The notes below the pieces were generated by a model, which was given only the letters and a program-made list of their open reading frames with translations, was not told the origin of the DNA and ran no database searches. A stretch of 64,000 nt of DNA, taken from Helicobacter pylori NCTC 11637 = CCUG 17874 = ATCC 43504 = JCM 12093. GTDB taxonomy: Bacteria > Campylobacterota > Campylobacteria > Campylobacterales > Helicobacteraceae. Numbering within the stretch: position 1 is the stretch's first letter; every line of letters starts with the position of its first letter. The stretch spans positions 806,001 through 870,000 of the forward strand of contig NZ_LS483488.1 in assembly GCF_900478295.1 (NCBI RefSeq). The letters run 5' to 3'. Positions 8,311 to 18,200 of this stretch are shown piece by piece. The translations under genes were made by a program, and so were the position numbers.

Positions 8311-9333
8311 ATGATGATTTTCATTGATGCATGTTTTAGAAAGGAAACGCCTTACACGCCCATTTGGATGATGAGGCAAGCGGGGCGTTACCTTAGCGAA
8401 TACCAAGAGAGCCGTAAAAAAGCGGGGAGCTTCTTGGAATTGTGTAAAAATAGCGATTTAGCCACAGAAGTTACCCTACAGCCGGTAGAGATTTTGGGCG
8501 TGGATGCGGCTATTTTGTTTAGCGATATTTTAGTAGTGCCTTTGGAAATGGGCTTGAATTTGGAATTTACTCCCAAAAAGGGGCCGCATTTTTTAGAGAC
8601 TATTACGGATTTAAAAAGCGTGGAAAGCCTAAAAGTAGGGGCTTATAAACAACTAAACTATGTCTATGATACGATTTCTCAAACGCGCCAAAAGCTTTCT
8701 AAAGAGAAAGCGTTAATCGGTTTTTGCGGATCGCCTTGGACTTTAGCGACTTACATGATAGAAGGCGAGGGGAGCAAATCGTATGCCAAAAGCAAGAAAA
8801 TGCTTTATAGCGAGCCTGAAGTTTTAAAAGCGCTTTTAGAAAAATTAAGCCTTGAATTGATAGAGTATTTGAGCCTTCAAATCCAAGCAGGGGTCAATGC
8901 AGTGATGATTTTTGACTCATGGGCTAGCGCTTTAGAAAAAGAAGCGTATTTGAAATTCAGTTGGGATTATTTGAAAAAAATCTCTAAAGAGCTTAAAAAA
9001 CGCTATGCGCATATCCCGGTTATCCTTTTCCCTAAAGGGATTGGCGCTTATTTGGATAGCATAGATGGGGAATTTGATGTGTTTGGCGTGGATTGGGGCA
9101 CGCCTTTAACTGCGGCAAAAAAGATTTTAGGCGGTAAGTATGTTTTGCAAGGGAATTTAGAACCCACCCGCCTTTATGATAAAAACGCTTTAGAAGAAGG
9201 CGTTGAAAGGATTTTAAAAATCATGGGCAATCAAGGGCATATTTTTAATTTAGGGCATGGGATGCTACCGGATTTACCCAGAGAAAACGCGAAATATTTA
9301 GTGCAATTAGTGCATGCTAAAACCAGGCGATAG
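8311..9333 (+). CDS. hemE: Uroporphyrinogen decarboxylase
   Basis: Decarboxylates the four acetate side chains of uroporphyrinogen III to give coproporphyrinogen III in haem synthesis. 340 residues, near the family length. The N-terminal signature [15 protein letters not shown] and the second signature [16 protein letters not shown] are both present. The catalytic aspartate lies in the FSDIL segment, and GNLEPTRLY is also conserved. The start is one of two adjacent ATGs (8311 or 8314) after AAGGA; either gives the same protein within one residue. It is followed 9 nt later by hefA, so haem synthesis and the efflux operon appear to share a transcript. Confidence 0.96.
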   Translation: MMIFIDACFRKETPYTPIWMMRQAGRYLSEYQESRKKAGSFLELCKNSDLATEVTLQPVEILGVDAAILFSDILVVPLEMGLNLEFTPKKGPHFLETITDLKSVESLKVGAYKQLNYVYDTISQTRQKLSKEKALIGFCGSPWTLATYMIEGEGSKSYAKSKKMLYSEPEVLKALLEKLSLELIEYLSLQIQAGVNAVMIFDSWASALEKEAYLKFSWDYLKKISKELKKRYAHIPVILFPKGIGAYLDSIDGEFDVFGVDWGTPLTAAKKILGGKYVLQGNLEPTRLYDKNALEEGVERILKIMGNQGHIFNLGHGMLPDLPRENAKYLVQLVHAKTRR

Positions 9334-9342
9334 GGGGGCTTG

Positions 9343-10776
9343 ATGAAAACTATTATAAGATATGCGAGTTTATGGGGCTTGTGTGCGGCTTTAACTCTAG
9401 CCCAAACCCCCTCTAAAACCCCTGATGAAATCAAGCAAATCCTTAACAATTATAGCCATAAGAATTTAAAGCTCATTGATCCACCGACAAGTTCTTTAGA
9501 AGCAACACCGAGTTTTTTATCCTCGCCTAAAGAAACAGCGACCACGATCAATCAAGAGATCGCTAAATACCATGAAAAAAGCGATAAAGCCGCTTTGGGG
9601 CTTTATGAATTGCTAAAGGGGGCTACTTCTAATCTCAGTTTGCAAGCGCAAGAACTCAGTGTCAAGCAAGCGATGAAGAACCACACCATCGCCAAAGCGA
9701 TGTTTTTGCCCACTTTGGATGCGAATTATTACTTTAAAAATGAAAATAGGGATACTCCGCACTTTAAACATTATAACACGCAACAACTCCAGGCTCAAGT
9801 CAAATTGAATGTGTTTAATGGTTTTAGCGATGTGAATAATGTCAAAGAAAAGTCTGCAACTTACCGATCCACTGTGGCTAATTTAGAGTATAGCCGCCAA
9901 AGCGTGTATTTGCAAGTGGTGCAACAATATTATGAGTATTTTAACAATCTCGCTCGCATGATCGCTTTGCAAAAAAAATTAGAGCAAATCCAAACGGACA
10001 TTAAAAGGGTTACCAAACTCTATGACAAAGGGCTGACCACGATTGATGATTTGCAAAGCCTAAAAGCGCAAGGGAATTTGAGCGAATACGATATTTTGGA
10101 CATGCAATTTGCTTTGGAGCAAAACCGCTTGACTTTAGAATACCTCACCAATCTCAGTGTGAAAAATTTGAAAAAGACTACGATTGATGCGCCTAATTTG
10201 CAATTAAGAGAAAGGCAGGATTTGGTTTCTTTAAGGGAGCAAATTTCTGCACTCAAATACCAGAACAAGCAACTCAATTATTACCCCACAATAGATGTGT
10301 ATGACTCATGGAGTTATTGGATCCAAAAACCCGCTTACGCTTTGGGGAGTTTTGGGAACTTCTTCCCAGGTCAGCAAAATACGGCTGGAGTTAATGCGAG
10401 CATGAAATTTTTTGATGATATAGGGTTGAGCTTGCAAAAACAATCCATCATGCTAGGCCAATTAGCGAATGAAAAGAATTTAGCGTATAAAAAATTGGAG
10501 CAAGAAAAAGACGAACAGCTTTACAGAAAATCGCTTGATATTGCCAGAGCCAAGATTGAATCTTCTAAGGCTAGTTTGGATGCGGCCAATCTTTCTTTTG
10601 CCAATATTAAAAGGAAATACGACGCTAATTTAGTGGATTTCACCACCTATTTAAGGGGCTTAACCACGCGCTTTGATGCAGAAGTGGCTTACAATTTAGC
10701 GCTCAACAATTATGAAGTGCAAAAAGCCAACTACATTTTCAACAGCGGGCATAAAATAGACGACTATGTGCATTAA
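9343..10776 (+). CDS. hefA: Outer-membrane efflux channel HefA (TolC family)
   Basis: TolC-like exit duct of the HefABC tripartite pump. 477 residues from the ATG at 9343; the TTG one codon earlier is less likely. A signal peptide ends near TLAQ (about residue 21). Two repeated OEP halves with long coiled-coil segments lie at about 105-290 and 295-470, as in TolC. In H. pylori HefA is linked to bile-salt and drug tolerance and is the better-studied subunit. Its stop is 10 nt before the hefB start, with AAGGGA between, consistent with co-translation. Confidence 0.95.
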   Translation: MKTIIRYASLWGLCAALTLAQTPSKTPDEIKQILNNYSHKNLKLIDPPTSSLEATPSFLSSPKETATTINQEIAKYHEKSDKAALGLYELLKGATSNLSLQAQELSVKQAMKNHTIAKAMFLPTLDANYYFKNENRDTPHFKHYNTQQLQAQVKLNVFNGFSDVNNVKEKSATYRSTVANLEYSRQSVYLQVVQQYYEYFNNLARMIALQKKLEQIQTDIKRVTKLYDKGLTTIDDLQSLKAQGNLSEYDILDMQFALEQNRLTLEYLTNLSVKNLKKTTIDAPNLQLRERQDLVSLREQISALKYQNKQLNYYPTIDVYDSWSYWIQKPAYALGSFGNFFPGQQNTAGVNASMKFFDDIGLSLQKQSIMLGQLANEKNLAYKKLEQEKDEQLYRKSLDIARAKIESSKASLDAANLSFANIKRKYDANLVDFTTYLRGLTTRFDAEVAYNLALNNYEVQKANYIFNSGHKIDDYVH

Positions 10777-10786
10777 GGGAATAAAA

Positions 10787-11491
10787 ATGATACGAAAAAT
10801 TTTAATAGGACTTTTTTTGAGTTTTTTGAGCATGGAAGCTGGCGAAAAAGTGTATGCGATTTTCAATGTGAAAGCGATGCAAGATTCCAAGCTCACCTTA
10901 GACAGCACAGGGATTGTGGATAGCATTAAGGTTACTGAGGGGAGCGTGGTCAAAAAGGGCGATGTTTTGTTGCTTTTGTATAATCAAGACAAACAGGCTC
11001 AAAGCGATTCTGCTGAGCAACAGCTCATTTTCGCTAAAAAACAATACCAACGATACAGCAAAATTGGGGGCGCTGTGGATAAAAACACTCTAGAGGGTTA
11101 TGAGTTCACTTACAGGCGCTTGGAATCGGATTACGCTTATTCTATTGCAGTATTGAATAAAACCATTTTAAGAGCCCCTTTTGATGGCGTGATAGCGAGT
11201 AAAAACATTCAAGTGGGCGAAGGGGTGAGCGCGAATAACACGGTGTTATTGAGACTAGTCAGCCATGCTAGGAAATTAGTTATTGAATTTGATTCTAAAT
11301 ATATTAATGCAGTCAAAGTGGGGGATACTTACACCTATTCTATAGATGGGGATTCTAATCAGCATGAAGCTAAAATCACTAAGATTTACCCCACCGTTGA
11401 TGAAAACACCAGAAAAGTGAGCGCTGAAGCCCTTTTGTCTAAGCCTATGGCAGTAGGGCTTTTTGGCGATGGGTTTATCCAAACGAAATAA
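10787..11491 (+). CDS. hefB: Efflux periplasmic adaptor HefB
   Basis: Membrane-fusion protein linking HefC to HefA across the periplasm. 234 residues from the ATG at 10787, which follows AAGGGA at 10775-10780. An upstream GTG would overlap hefA and lacks its own site. The signal peptide (MIRKILIGLFLSFLSMEA) is followed by a lipoyl/biotinyl-like hybrid half (SIKVTEGSVVKKGDVLL), a short alpha-helical hairpin, the second half (APFDGVIASKNIQVGEGV) and a beta-barrel. It is shorter than E. coli AcrA, as usual in this genus. Confidence 0.94.
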   Translation: MIRKILIGLFLSFLSMEAGEKVYAIFNVKAMQDSKLTLDSTGIVDSIKVTEGSVVKKGDVLLLLYNQDKQAQSDSAEQQLIFAKKQYQRYSKIGGAVDKNTLEGYEFTYRRLESDYAYSIAVLNKTILRAPFDGVIASKNIQVGEGVSANNTVLLRLVSHARKLVIEFDSKYINAVKVGDTYTYSIDGDSNQHEAKITKIYPTVDENTRKVSAEALLSKPMAVGLFGDGFIQTK

Positions 11492-11503
11492 TAGGATATT
11501 TTG

Positions 11504-14500
11504 ATGTATAAAACAGCGATTAATCGTCCTATTACGACCTTGATGTTTGCTTTGGCGATTGTCTTTTTTGGGGTGATGGGTTTTAAAAAATTGAGCGTGG
11601 CGCTTTTCCCTAAAATTGATTTGCCTACAGTGGTGGTTACTACGACTTATCCTGGGGCTAGCGCTGAAATCATAGAGAGTAAGGTAACCGATAAGATTGA
11701 AGAAGCGGTGATGGGGATTGATGGGATCAAAAAGGTTACTTCTACGAGTTCTAAAAATGTGAGTATCGTCGTCATTGAATTTGAATTAGAAAAACCTAAT
11801 GAAGAAGCCTTAAACGATGTGGTTAATAAAATTTCTTCAGTGCGTTTTGATGACTCTAACATTAAAAAACCCTCTATCAATAAATTTGATACCGACAGCC
11901 AAGCCATTATTTCATTGTTTGTGAGCAGTTCAAGCGTGCCGGCTACAACCCTTAATGACTACGCTAAAAACACCATCAAACCCATGCTCCAAAAAATCAA
12001 TGGGGTAGGGGGCGTGCAGCTCAACGGCTTTAGGGAGCGCCAGATTAGGATTTATGCCGATCCCACTTTGATGAATAAATACAACCTGACTTATGCGGAT
12101 CTTTTCAGCACGCTTAAAGCGGAGAATGTGGAAATTGATGGGGGGCGCATTGTCAATAGCCAAAGGGAATTGTCTATTTTAATTAATGCGAATAGTTATA
12201 GCGTTGCGGATGTAGAAAAGATCCAAGTGGGTAATCATGTGCGTCTTGGCGATATTGCAAAAATTGAAATCGGCTTGGAAGAAGACAACACTTTTGCGAG
12301 CTTTAAAGACAAACCCGGTGTGATTTTAGAAATCCAAAAGATTGCCGGAGCGAATGAAATTGAAATCGTAGATAGGGTGTATGAAGCTTTAAAACACATT
12401 CAAGCCATTAGCCCTAGCTATGAAATCAGACCCTTTTTAGACACCACGAGCTATATCCGCACCTCTATTGAAGACGTGAAATTTGATCTAGTTTTAGGAG
12501 CGATTTTAGCGGTTTTAGTGGTGTTTGCGTTCTTGCGTAACGGCACGATCACCCTCGTTTCAGCGATCTCTATCCCTATTTCTATCATGGGGACTTTTGC
12601 GCTCATCCAATGGATGGGCTTTTCATTAAACATGCTCACCATGGTAGCTTTAACGCTAGCGATAGGGATCATCATTGATGATGCGATCGTGGTGATTGAA
12701 AACATCCATAAAAAGCTAGAAATGGGCATGAGTAAACGAAAAGCGAGCTATGAGGGGGTGAGGGAGATTGGCTTTGCTCTAGTAGCGATTTCAGCGATGC
12801 TGCTCTCTGTTTTTGTGCCTATAGGGAACATGAAAGGCATTATCGGGCGCTTTTTTCAAAGCTTTGGGATCACGGTGGCTTTAGCGATCGCTCTCTCGTA
12901 TGTGGTGGTCGTTACGATTATCCCCATGGTAAGCTCAGTCGTGGTCAATCCCAGGCATTCTCGTTTTTATGTGTGGAGTGAGCCTTTTTTTAAGGCTTTA
13001 GAGTCTCGTTATACCAGATTGCTCCAATGGGTATTAAACCACAAGCTCATTATCTCTATAGCGGTGGTTTTGGTGTTTGTGGGTTCGCTTTTTGTGGCTT
13101 CCAAGATCGGTATGGAGTTCATGCTGAAAGAAGATAGGGGGAGGTTTTTAGTGTGGCTTAAGGCTAAACCGGGTGTGAGCATAGATTACATGACGCAAAA
13201 GAGTAAGATCTTTCAAAAAGCGATTGAAAAACATGCTGAAGTGGAATTCACCACTTTGCAAGTGGGTTATGGCACCACGCAAAACCCTTTTAAGGCTAAG
13301 ATTTTTGTGCAGCTCAAGCCTTTAAAAGAGCGTAAAAAAGAACACCAATTGGGGCAATTTGAGTTGATGCGTGCTTTAAGGAAAGAGTTGAGAAGCTTGC
13401 CTGAAGCTAAAGGTTTAGATACTATTAATCTTTCTGAAGTTACTCTTATAGGGGGCGGTGGGGATAGTTCGCCCTTCCAAACCTTTGTGTTTTCCCATTC
13501 TCAAGAAGCGGTGGATAAAAGCGTGGAGAATTTGAGAAAATTCTTATTAGAAAGCCCTGAATTAAAAGGCAAGGTTGAAAGCTACCATACAAGCACGAGC
13601 GAATCGCAACCGCAATTGCAACTCAAAATCTTAAGACAAAACGCTAACAAATACGGCGTGAGCGCTCAAACCATTGGATCAGTGGTGAGTTCTGCTTTCT
13701 CTGGGACTTCTCAAGCGAGCGTGTTCAAAGAAGATGGCAAAGAATACGATATGATCATTAGAGTGCCTGATGACAAGCGCGTTTCTGTAGAAGACATCAA
13801 ACGCTTGCAAGTGCGTAACAAATACGATAAATTGATGTTTTTAGACGCTTTAGTGGAAATCACAGAAACTAAAAGCCCGTCTAGTATTTCTCGCTATAAC
13901 CGCCAACGCAGCGTTACGGTGCTTGCTGAGCCTAATAGGAATGCGGGCGTTTCTTTGGGCGAGATTTTAACGCAAGTGAGTAAAAACACGAAAGAATGGC
14001 TGGTTGAAGGGGCGAATTACAGATTTACCGGAGAAGCGGATAACGCCAAAGAGAGCAATGGGGAGTTTTTAGTCGCTTTAGCGACAGCGTTTGTGCTGAT
14101 TTACATGATTTTAGCGGCGTTGTATGAGTCCATTTTAGAGCCTTTTATCATCATGGTTACCATGCCTTTAAGCTTTTCAGGGGCGTTTTTTGCTCTAGGT
14201 TTAGTGCATCAGCCTTTGAGCATGTTCTCTATGATAGGCTTGATCTTGCTCATTGGTATGGTGGGTAAAAACGCCACGCTTTTAATTGATGTGGCGAATG
14301 AAGAGCGTAAAAAAGGCCTGAATATCCAAGAAGCCATTTTGTTTGCCGGCAAAACCCGTCTGAGACCGATTTTAATGACGACCATTGCGATGGTTTGTGG
14401 GATGTTGCCTTTAGCGTTAGCGAGTGGGGATGGAGCAGCGATGAAATCCCCCATAGGGATTGCGATGAGTGGGGGCTTGATGATTTCTATGGTGTTAAGC

Positions 14501-14590
14501 TTACTCATTGTGCCAGTGTTTTATCGTTTGCTCGCTCCCATAGACGACAAAATCAAGCGGTTTTATCAAAACCAAAAAACTTTAGAATGA
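11504..14590 (+). CDS. hefC: RND-family inner-membrane efflux transporter HefC
   Basis: Proton-driven drug/proton antiporter, 1028 residues, near the HAE1 family length. Twelve transmembrane helices are arranged as 1 + 5 and 1 + 5, around two large periplasmic loops (about 30-330 and 550-850). The proton-relay pair is seen as GIIIDDAIVVIEN in helix 4. The conserved GxxxKN segment of the second half is GMVGKNATLLIDVA. It ends in a charged cytoplasmic tail. The stop overlaps the ATG of the next gene. The start ATG follows TAGGATATTTTG; a TTG precedes it by one codon. Substrates in H. pylori include bile salts and some beta-lactams. Confidence 0.95.
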   Translation: MYKTAINRPITTLMFALAIVFFGVMGFKKLSVALFPKIDLPTVVVTTTYPGASAEIIESKVTDKIEEAVMGIDGIKKVTSTSSKNVSIVVIEFELEKPNEEALNDVVNKISSVRFDDSNIKKPSINKFDTDSQAIISLFVSSSSVPATTLNDYAKNTIKPMLQKINGVGGVQLNGFRERQIRIYADPTLMNKYNLTYADLFSTLKAENVEIDGGRIVNSQRELSILINANSYSVADVEKIQVGNHVRLGDIAKIEIGLEEDNTFASFKDKPGVILEIQKIAGANEIEIVDRVYEALKHIQAISPSYEIRPFLDTTSYIRTSIEDVKFDLVLGAILAVLVVFAFLRNGTITLVSAISIPISIMGTFALIQWMGFSLNMLTMVALTLAIGIIIDDAIVVIENIHKKLEMGMSKRKASYEGVREIGFALVAISAMLLSVFVPIGNMKGIIGRFFQSFGITVALAIALSYVVVVTIIPMVSSVVVNPRHSRFYVWSEPFFKALESRYTRLLQWVLNHKLIISIAVVLVFVGSLFVASKIGMEFMLKEDRGRFLVWLKAKPGVSIDYMTQKSKIFQKAIEKHAEVEFTTLQVGYGTTQNPFKAKIFVQLKPLKERKKEHQLGQFELMRALRKELRSLPEAKGLDTINLSEVTLIGGGGDSSPFQTFVFSHSQEAVDKSVENLRKFLLESPELKGKVESYHTSTSESQPQLQLKILRQNANKYGVSAQTIGSVVSSAFSGTSQASVFKEDGKEYDMIIRVPDDKRVSVEDIKRLQVRNKYDKLMFLDALVEITETKSPSSISRYNRQRSVTVLAEPNRNAGVSLGEILTQVSKNTKEWLVEGANYRFTGEADNAKESNGEFLVALATAFVLIYMILAALYESILEPFIIMVTMPLSFSGAFFALGLVHQPLSMFSMIGLILLIGMVGKNATLLIDVANEERKKGLNIQEAILFAGKTRLRPILMTTIAMVCGMLPLALASGDGAAMKSPIGIAMSGGLMISMVLSLLIVPVFYRLLAPIDDKIKRFYQNQKTLE

Positions 14591-15156
14591 AAAAAATTGC
14601 TTTCATTTTGGCTTTATGGGTGGGCTTGTTAGGGGCGTTTGAGCCTAAAAAAAGTCATATTTATTTTGGGGCTATGGTGGGTTTAGCCCCTATTAAAATA
14701 ACCCCAAAACCCGTTATCGACTCTTCTTATACGGCTTTTTTATGGGGGGCTAAAGGGGGGTATCAATTCGCTTTTTTTAAAGCTCTAGCGCTAAGGGGTG
14801 AATTTTCCTACCTTATGGCGATAAAACCCACCGCATTGCACACGATTAACACTTCTTTATTGAGCATGAATGTAGATGTATTGAGCGATTTTTACACTTA
14901 CAAAAAATACAGCTTTGGGGTGTATGGGGGGCTTGGGATAGGGTATTTTTATCAAAGCAACCATTTAGGCATGAAAAATAGTTCGTTTATGGGTTATAAC
15001 GGCTTGTTTAATGTGGGGCTTGGCAGCACGATCGATCGCCACCACCGCATAGAGCTTGGGGCTAAAATCCCTTTTTCAAAGACTAGAAATTCTTTTAAAA
15101 ATCTTTATTTTTTAGAGAGCGTTTTTATCCATGCGAGTTATAGTTACGCTTTTTAA
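14587..15156 (+). CDS. Predicted outer-membrane protein (HP0608-like)
   Basis: 189 residues, function unknown. ATG at 14587 overlaps the hefC stop by 4 nt (ATGA), so it is the last gene of the hemE-hefABC unit by position. The signal peptide MKKIAFILALWVGLLGAFE is cleaved near residue 17. The rest has repeated amphipathic beta-strands rich in Tyr and Gly, ending in ASYSYAF with the terminal Phe typical of BAM-assembled barrels. A reading frame that starts within hefC is a shadow; the signal peptide fixes this start. A role with the pump is possible by position only. Confidence 0.75.
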   Translation: MKKIAFILALWVGLLGAFEPKKSHIYFGAMVGLAPIKITPKPVIDSSYTAFLWGAKGGYQFAFFKALALRGEFSYLMAIKPTALHTINTSLLSMNVDVLSDFYTYKKYSFGVYGGLGIGYFYQSNHLGMKNSSFMGYNGLFNVGLGSTIDRHHRIELGAKIPFSKTRNSFKNLYFLESVFIHASYSYAF

Positions 15157-15247
15157 AGGGCGTGCTATCAAGCAACTGATTGATCGTTGCTATTAAGATT
15201 GATAAGATAGACTGCTGGTTGTTAAGGGAGTTGGGTTATTCTTGTTG

Positions 15248-15253
15248 TATAAT
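15248..15253 (+). promoter_or_regulatory. -10 box of the giant autotransporter gene
   Basis: TATAAT lies 22 nt before the ATG at 15275, in a 118-nt gap after the efflux operon. The leader would be short (about 15 nt), with AAAGGG as the ribosome site. Confidence 0.6.
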
Positions 15254-15274
15254 AACTTTAAAAAGGGTTAAGCC

Positions 15275-18200
15275 ATGATTGATAAAAACAATAAAATAGA
15301 TTTAAAAAACAAACGCTTTAAAAACCGCTCGTTTAAGGGCGTTAAAAAGAAAATCGCTAAAAAATACAAAATCAAAAACTCGCCTTTGACAATTTACTCC
15401 TTAAAAACGCAATCAAATCTTTCTGCATTCTTTAACAAAAAAATCTTCTTAGGGCTAGGGTTTGTTTCAGCTTTGAGCGCTGAAGATTATAATAGTTCGG
15501 TGTATTGGCTCAATAGCGTGAATGAAAATAATAACAACAAATCCTACTATGTCAGCCCCTTACGCACTTGGGCTGGGGGGAATAGGAATTTCACGCAAAA
15601 CTACAACAATAGCAAATTGTATATAGGGACAAAAAACGCTTCCGCAACGCCCAACAACAATTCTATATGGTTTGGGGAAAAGGGCTATGTAGGTTTTATT
15701 ACAGGGGTTTTTAAGGCAAAAGACATTTTTATCACAGGGGCTGTTGGCTCAGGTAATGAGTGGAAAACCGGTGGGGGGGCGATACTGGTTTTTGAAAGCT
15801 CAAACGATTTGACCGCCGATGAAGCGCATTTTAAAAACGACAAAGCCGGGACGCAAACTTCTTGGATGAATTTGATTTCCAATAACAGCGTGCATTTGAA
15901 AAACACGACTTTTAGCAATCAAACCCCTAATGGGGGCTTTAATGTTAAAGGGAAAAACATCGCTTATGAAGGTGGGAGCGTTAGTGGGGGTAATTTTGGC
16001 TTTGATAATGTGGATAGCAATGGCACAACCACCATTAGCGGAGTAACTTTCAATAATAACGGCGCGCTCACTTATAAGGGTGGGAATGGTATCGGGGGGA
16101 GCATCACCTTTACTAACTCTAATATCAATCATTACAAACTCAATCTTAACGCCAATAGCGTTACCTTTAATAACAGCGCTCTGGGGAGCATGCCTAATGG
16201 CAACACTAATACTATAGGAAATGCCTACATTCTTAATGCAAATAATATTACTTTTAATAATTTGACCTTTAATGGGGGATGGTTTGTTTTTAATAGACCT
16301 GATGCTCATGTTAATTTTCAAGGCACAACCACGATCAATAACCCCACTTCACCCTTTTTGAATATGACCGGTAAAGTTACCATTAATCCTAATGCGATTT
16401 TTAATATTCAAAATTACACGCCTAGCATAGGAAGCGCTTACACGCTCTTTAGCATGAAAAATGGCAACATCACTTATAATGATGTCAATAACTTATGGAA
16501 TATCATCAGGCTTAAAAACACGCAAGCCACAAAAGACAACAGCAAAAACGCCACTTCTAATAACAACACCCACACTTACCATGTAACCTACAATTTAGGC
16601 GGCACGCTCTATCATTTCAGACAAATTTTTAGCCATGATTCTATTGTTTTACAATCTGTCTATTATGGCGCGAACGATCTTTACTACACCAATAGCGTGA
16701 ATATCCATGACAATGTCTTTAATTTAAAAGACATTAAAGATAATAGAGACGATACGATTTTCTACCTCAACGGCTTGAACACTTGGAATTACACTAATGC
16801 GAGATTTGCTCAAACCTATGGTGGGAAAAACAGTGCTTTAGTCTTTAACGCTACGACCCCTTGGGCTAATGGCAGCATCCCTAAATCTAACAGCACGGTG
16901 CGTTTTGGGGGGTATGAGGGAGTCAATTGGGGGAAAACGGGCTATATTACTGGCACTTTCACAGCCGATAGGGTTTATATCACCGGTAACATGATGTCTG
17001 GGAATGGCGCTCAAACCGGTGGGGGGGCGACTTTGAATTTTGTGGGCGCGACTGAAATCAATATCGCCGGGGCTGATTTTAAAAACCTAAAAACCACTTC
17101 ACAAAACTCTTACATGACTTTTATGGCGTTAGGGGATAGTTCTGGGAGCGGTAAGATCAATGTTTCTCAGTCTGATTTTTACGATTGGACGGGTGGGGGG
17201 TATGATTTTACCGGTAATGGCGTTTTTGATAGCGTGAATTTCAATAAAGCCTATTACAAATTTCAAGGCCCTAAAAACACTTACACCTTTAAAAACACGA
17301 ACTTTTTAGCAGGGAATTTTAAGTTTCAGGGCAAGACCACCATTGAAAAATCCGTTTTAGATGACGCTTCTTACACTTTTGAAGGCGCGAATAACACCTT
17401 TACTGAAGACAAGTTTAATGGCGGATCGTTTAATTTCAACCATACAGAGCAGACAGACGCTTTTAATAACAACTCATTTAATGGCGGATCGTTTAATTTT
17501 AACGCTAAGCAAGTGGATTTTAATCATAACTTGTTCAATGGGGGCGTGTTTAATTTCAATAATACCCCTAAAGTCAGTTTCACTGATGACACTTTCAATA
17601 TGAATAGCCAATTCAAAATAAATGGCGCTCAAACAACTTTCACTTTCAATAAGGGCGTTGTTTTTAACATGCAGGGGCTTTTGAGCAGTTTAAGCGTAGG
17701 CACGACTTATCAATTGCTTAACGCTAAAAGCGTGGATTATAAGGATAATAACGCTTTGTATCAAATGTTGCGTTGGATTAGCGGAGAAAACCCTAGCGGC
17801 ACGCTAGTAAATAAGGATCAGTCCACGCCAGACAGCACTAAAATTTATAATGTTCAATTCACTGATAACGGCTTGACTTACTACATTAAAGAAAATTTTA
17901 ATAATGGGATCACGCTCACTCGTTTATGCACTCTAGGTTATACGCATTGCGTGAATATCCATAATGAGGTATTTCATCTTAAAAATATCAATAATAACGC
18001 CAGTAACACCGTGTTCTATCTCAACGGCATGACGACTTGGAAGGTCGCTGGCACAGGCGTTTTCACGCAAGATTATAGCGGCGCTAACAGCGTTTTAGTG
18101 TTCAACCAAACTACCCCCTTTCTTGCTGGGGCGAATCCCACTTCTAATAGCGTGGTGGGTTTTGGGAAAACTTCAGGGGCTGAATGGGGGCTAGTGGGCT

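Noticed and set aside
15800..16321. 173-codon minus-strand frame inside faaA
   Set aside because: Repeat-rich coding DNA of faaA gives long antisense frames; composition does not look like a protein and no start signal is seen.
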